Assembly (NCBI GenBank): GCA_000434435.1
Contig: FR895621.1
Coordinates: forward strand, 7,859-16,759
Reading direction: 5' to 3'
Origin: Firmicutes bacterium CAG:475
Lineage (GTDB): Bacteria; Bacillota; Clostridia; Christensenellales; CAG-917
Length of the DNA: 8,901 nucleotides
The position numbers and the translations under genes are program-made. Of the stretch, positions 6,692 to 8,901 are shown one piece after another. Under the pieces are notes generated by a model. It ran no database searches. It had not been told where the DNA came from and saw nothing but the letters and a program-made list of their open reading frames with translations. Each line of letters begins with the position of its first letter. Position 1 is the stretch's first letter.

Positions 6692-7714
6692 TCAATCTTG
6701 TTTGGGTTTGGTGTCTTGTCGCACTCGTCCGATTGTAAACGAGCCGTCCTCGACGTCACGCGTAACCGTCGTGCCTGCCGCGATAAACGCATGATCGCCC
6801 ACAACTAGCGGAGCGACAAGATTGGTGTTCGCACCCAAAAAGCACTCCGCGCCAACGGTGGTTTTGTGCTTTTGATGCCCGTCGTAATTGCAAAATACCG
6901 TTCCGCAACCGACGTTCGTGCGCTCGCCCACGTCCGCATCGCCGACGTAGCTCAAATGCGCGCATTTGACTCCTTCTCGAAGCCTCGAAGCCTTGACCTC
7001 GACAAAGTCGCCCACTCGGCAGTCTTCGTCCACAACCGCATGCCGAAGCCTTGCAAACGGTCCGACATTCGCGCGCGTGCGCACGTGCGAGCATATGACG
7101 TGCGAACAGCTTACGTCCGCGCCGTCTATCACGCTGTCGCGGATATACGATGCAAAAACGGTGCTTCCGTTCAATATCGTACTTTCACCCTCGATTGTGC
7201 AAAACGGCTTGATAATTACGCCTCTTTCGACGTTTACGGTGTCGTCGATAAACGTTGTCGCTTTGTCGATTATTTGCACTCCGCGATGCAAAAGCCCGTC
7301 CAAAATCTCGTCTTTGAGAAGATTATACACTATATTATAGCTTTTTGCATCACCAATCTTCAAAAAAGCGTCCTGCTTGCAAAAAACGCCCTCGTCAACG
7401 CCTTTGCCTATGCATATTTTGGCAAGAGAATCCTTTGCGCCAAGGCGGATAAGCGAGATATTTTTCTGCTTCATTTGCCTGACGAGCGTTTCGATATCCT
7501 TCTTTTTGACAAGCGGCATGTCAAGCGTCAACACGACGTTTACGCAGCCGTCAAGCAATGCGTTCTCCTCCTTGTACGCCTCCGTTTTTGCGATACGACA
7601 CTTTTTTGCCGAGAAATCCGCAAATTCGCGCAAAACGTAATCCTCCGCACGCCGTCCAAGCATTTCTTTTTCGCCGTTTTCGGTTTTTATAAAAACAATA
7701 TTATATTTATCCAT
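6692..7714 (-). CDS. glmU: GlmU-like protein: intact acetyltransferase half, reduced nucleotidyltransferase half
   Basis: The 340-residue product is a GlmU homologue shorter than the usual 450-460. The C-terminal left-handed beta-helix (about 150-340) keeps the residues of glucosamine-1-phosphate acetyltransferase: Arg224, Lys241, His253 (catalytic base), Tyr256, Asn267, Asn276 and Lys282, matching E. coli Arg333, Lys351, His363, Tyr366, Asn377, Asn386 and Lys392. Motifs include GPFARLR, VGDFVEVK, AHLSYVGDA and CNYDG. The linker helix before the beta-helix is present. The N-terminal domain is only about 120 residues against about 228: it lacks the LAAGxGTRM nucleotide-binding loop and keeps only remnants such as LTLDMPLV (62-69) and EGVFC (108-112). 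It should acetylate GlcN-1-P but probably cannot make UDP-GlcNAc. An in-frame TAG three codons upstream of ATG 7714 rules out a longer N-terminus in this frame. No strong ribosome site is seen. It heads the block leading to pth and mfd. Confidence 0.85.
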   Translation of the reverse strand: MDKYNIVFIKTENGEKEMLGRRAEDYVLREFADFSAKKCRIAKTEAYKEENALLDGCVNVVLTLDMPLVKKKDIETLVRQMKQKNISLIRLGAKDSLAKICIGKGVDEGVFCKQDAFLKIGDAKSYNIVYNLLKDEILDGLLHRGVQIIDKATTFIDDTVNVERGVIIKPFCTIEGESTILNGSTVFASYIRDSVIDGADVSCSHVICSHVRTRANVGPFARLRHAVVDEDCRVGDFVEVKASRLREGVKCAHLSYVGDADVGERTNVGCGTVFCNYDGHQKHKTTVGAECFLGANTNLVAPLVVGDHAFIAAGTTVTRDVEDGSFTIGRVRQDTKPKQD

Positions 7715-7766
7715 ACCATACTATATTCGTTTTGCAAAAAAACTTTTCATACGCTGACATAATAAT

Positions 7767-7796
7767 TTGCAAACGGCAAAAATCGAGGCGTATATT
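7767..7796 (+). promoter_or_regulatory. Possible sigma-A promoter of the small membrane protein gene
   Basis: TTGCAA at 7767-7772 and TATATT at 7791-7796 are separated by 18 nt. Both are near-consensus, and they lie about 60 nt upstream of the ATG at 7855 in the divergent region facing the glmU-like gene. No start-site evidence exists beyond the match. Confidence 0.35.
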
Positions 7797-7854
7797 GTGC
7801 GTGTTCGGGCAGGCAAATCTTCGCGGTGGCAAAATAAAACTTCGGAGAGAACCT

Positions 7855-8004
7855 ATGGATAACAAAACCAAAAAGATTGTATTTGTCATTGTTGCTTCAA
7901 TCATTTCGCTTATATCGACCGTTGTCGGAATTGTGTTCGGCGTGCCGCAGGACGCAATCAAGGATGCGGTTGACATCGACACGGGCATTGTCGAAACGCT
8001 GTAA
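7855..8004 (+). CDS. Small single-pass membrane protein (49 aa), unknown function
   Basis: I do not recognise this family. The 49-residue peptide has a basic N-terminus (MDNKTKK), one hydrophobic helix at about 8-29 (IVFVIVASIISLISTVVGIV) and a short acidic tail with Asp33, Asp37, Asp40, Asp42 and Glu47. A good ribosome site (GGAGAG, 7844-7849) lies 5 nt before the ATG at 7855, which is why this start is preferred to an in-frame codon at 7732. It stands alone, divergent from the glmU-like gene, with a possible promoter upstream. Positive charges before the helix suggest the N-terminus stays in the cytoplasm. A longer minus-strand frame overlaps it (7707-8039) but has no membrane or domain signature. 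Support is the ribosome site plus the clean hydrophobic profile. Confidence 0.55.
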   Translation: MDNKTKKIVFVIVASIISLISTVVGIVFGVPQDAIKDAVDIDTGIVETL

Positions 8005-8045
8005 TCTTCATCGCGCGTTTTCTCCTTTTTATCGCGCAAATATGA

Positions 8046-8074
8046 GCGTCGCCCCCAAAATGCCGAGGCGACGC
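8046..8074. other. Inverted repeat downstream of the small membrane gene
   Basis: GCGTCGCC (8046-8053) pairs perfectly with GGCGACGC (8067-8074) around a 13-nt loop. It is 41 nt after the small gene's stop and could slow or end its transcript, but no U-run follows, so it is not called a terminator. The rest of 8005-8167 shows no supported gene; a 32-codon frame from 8042 lacks a ribosome site. Confidence 0.4.
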
Positions 8075-8167
8075 AAAATCAAGATTGCAACGAAAATGCT
8101 CTTTTTAAAACCTATCCTGCAACACTCGCTCTCTAAATGACCGACCGGCGCCTGCCCGACAAACAAA

Positions 8168-8195
8168 TATGCGCGGACGAAACCGTCCGCGCATA
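8168..8195 (-). terminator. Likely intrinsic terminator of tadA
   Basis: TATGCGCGGACG (8168-8179) and CGTCCGCGCATA (8184-8195) form a perfect 12-bp GC-rich stem with a 4-nt loop. On the minus strand the stem is followed by TTTGTTTGTC, a moderate U-tract, 84 nt after the tadA stop. On the plus strand the flank is AT-mixed and less terminator-like. Confidence 0.65.
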
Positions 8196-8279
8196 ATTAG
8201 ATAAATCAACTTAAAAATACTTCTGAGTAAAATCGTTTTGTGCAAACCTTACGATTATCTTTGAAAACAGCCGTATCGT

Positions 8280-8738
8280 TTACTTATTTTTTCGCTTTTG
8301 CTTGAAAAAATCGGATAGGAGTTGCGAACAGGTTTCTTGCTCGTGACCGCCTTCGACGGTGACAAGGTGGTTGAAAAGCCCCGGTTCGAAAAGGTTGAGT
8401 TTTGAGCCGCACGCTCCCGTTTTGTCGTCGTATGCACCAAAGTAAAGCGCGCGGATTCGAGAATGAATCATCGCCCCCGCACACATCACACACGGCTCCA
8501 ACGTGACATACACATCGCAATTTTCAAGCCACCAGTTGCCGACGGCTTTGGTCGCCTCGGACAGTGCCAAAATCTCGGCGTGACAGATTGCATTGTTTTC
8601 TCTCTCCTTGCGATTGCCGCTTGCGCCGACCACCTTGCCGTCATTTACGACAACGCACCCGACGGGCACTTCGTCTTGCAAAGCGCACCCTTTTGCCAGC
8701 TCAATCGCCATATCCATAAATTGTTTGTCGTATGCCAT
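8280..8738 (-). CDS. tadA: tRNA-specific adenosine deaminase TadA
   Basis: The 152-residue product belongs to the cytidine/deoxycytidylate deaminase superfamily and matches TadA, which converts adenosine 34 to inosine in the tRNA-Arg(ACG) anticodon so that one tRNA reads several Arg codons. The zinc site is complete: His53-Ala-Glu55 (ligand and proton shuttle) and Pro-Cys83-Val-Met-Cys86 (two Cys ligands). The TadA-specific segment GAYDDKTGACGS (101-112) corresponds to GARDAKTGAAGS in E. coli and argues against a cytidine or guanine deaminase. Other family features are EVPVGCVVV near the N-terminus and Asn42 in the substrate pocket. Length is normal. ATG 8738 follows AAAGGTGAT, a fair ribosome site on the minus strand. 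It appears monocistronic, with a hairpin terminator downstream. The SRP RNA gene sometimes found beside tadA in Firmicutes is not seen here. Confidence 0.96.
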   Translation of the reverse strand: MAYDKQFMDMAIELAKGCALQDEVPVGCVVVNDGKVVGASGNRKERENNAICHAEILALSEATKAVGNWWLENCDVYVTLEPCVMCAGAMIHSRIRALYFGAYDDKTGACGSKLNLFEPGLFNHLVTVEGGHEQETCSQLLSDFFKQKRKNK

Positions 8739-8755
8739 AAATCACCTTTATCGTA

Positions 8756-8872
8756 CGGCGTGTACCCTAAATTAGATTTGAAGTTGCACATTCCGAGTAT
8801 AAGTACGCCTTGAATGAGTGAAGATTCTTCCTATACAAGAGTTGAACGACGTGTACTCTAATTGCACTTTCC
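8756..8872. repeat. Imperfect direct repeat upstream of tadA
   Basis: CGGCGTGTACCCTAA (8756-8770) recurs as CGACGTGTACTCTAA 91 nt later (8847-8861). Each is followed by TTGCAC plus TTCC after a gap (8784-8794 and 8862-8872). The window ends in CGGCGT (8896-8901), which could begin a third copy. The 8739-8901 stretch otherwise shows no confident gene; a minus-strand frame open from the right edge to a TAG at 8767-8769 (44 codons) has no recognisable motif. Confidence 0.45.
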
Positions 8873-8901
8873 CCTTTCCTCACGTGTTTGGACTTCGGCG
8901 T

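Noticed and set aside
7689..7719. A 10-codon frame (ATG 7719, minus) overlapping the glmU-like start, as a possible translational-coupling leader
   Set aside because: It has no ribosome site and is very short; chance occurrence is likely.
6866..7762. A 298-codon plus-strand frame over the glmU-like gene
   Set aside because: It is antisense to the acetyltransferase domain with its catalytic residues; no motif or ribosome site.
7707..8039. A 110-codon minus-strand frame overlapping the small membrane gene
   Set aside because: There is no domain or hydrophobic pattern, and it is antisense to a frame with a better ribosome site and helix.
8767..8901. A minus-strand frame open from the right edge (44 codons) as the C-terminus of another gene
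   Set aside because: No recognisable motif, and it coincides with the direct repeats; it cannot be supported without sequence to the right.
8739..8901. SRP RNA or tRNA gene next to tadA
   Set aside because: The conserved SRP GGAAGGAAGCAG-type core and any tRNA T-arm (GGTTCRA) with a CCA-ready acceptor stem are absent here and in 8005-8279.

Overview
The window looks like chromosomal DNA from a clostridial-type Firmicute. The reasons are the glmU-pth-mfd gene order, strong purine-rich Shine-Dalgarno sites (AAGGAGG before the collagen-like gene), a spore-surface-style collagen-like protein, and a HAAS-type membrane protein. Base composition is moderate and the gene spacers are AT-rich. No phage, transposase, CRISPR, rRNA or tRNA signature is visible.

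Layout, left to right. (1) Positions 1-1383 (minus) hold a likely two-gene operon: a six-helix membrane protein with an N-terminal HAAS-like domain, then the N-terminal part of a condensation/alcohol-acetyltransferase-fold enzyme that runs off the left edge. (2) Positions 1384-2368: a divergent intergenic region, then a plus-strand collagen-like (Gly-X-Y) protein with a C-terminal BclA/TNF-like domain. A candidate sporulation-sigma -10 element lies upstream. (3) Positions 2388-2416: a bidirectional terminator between two convergent genes. (4) Positions 2448-7714 (minus) carry a housekeeping block read glmU-like, pth, mfd: cell-wall precursor synthesis, peptidyl-tRNA recycling and transcription-coupled repair. 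A 203-nt spacer between glmU and pth contains ten A-tracts phased at 11.0 bp. (5) Positions 7715-8279 are sparse: a divergent 49-codon small membrane protein and two hairpins. (6) Positions 8280-8738 (minus): tadA, the tRNA wobble adenosine deaminase. (7) Positions 8739-8901: no confident gene, but an imperfect direct repeat.

The two most notable observations are the GlmU homologue and the phased A-tract array. The GlmU homologue has a complete acetyltransferase half, but its nucleotidyltransferase half is about half the usual length and lacks the nucleotide-binding signature. The A-tract array is a candidate for intrinsically curved DNA or an eroded 11-bp tandem repeat. I do not see a convincing new multi-gene defence, mobile or biosynthetic system here; most of the window is ordinary housekeeping and envelope genes.
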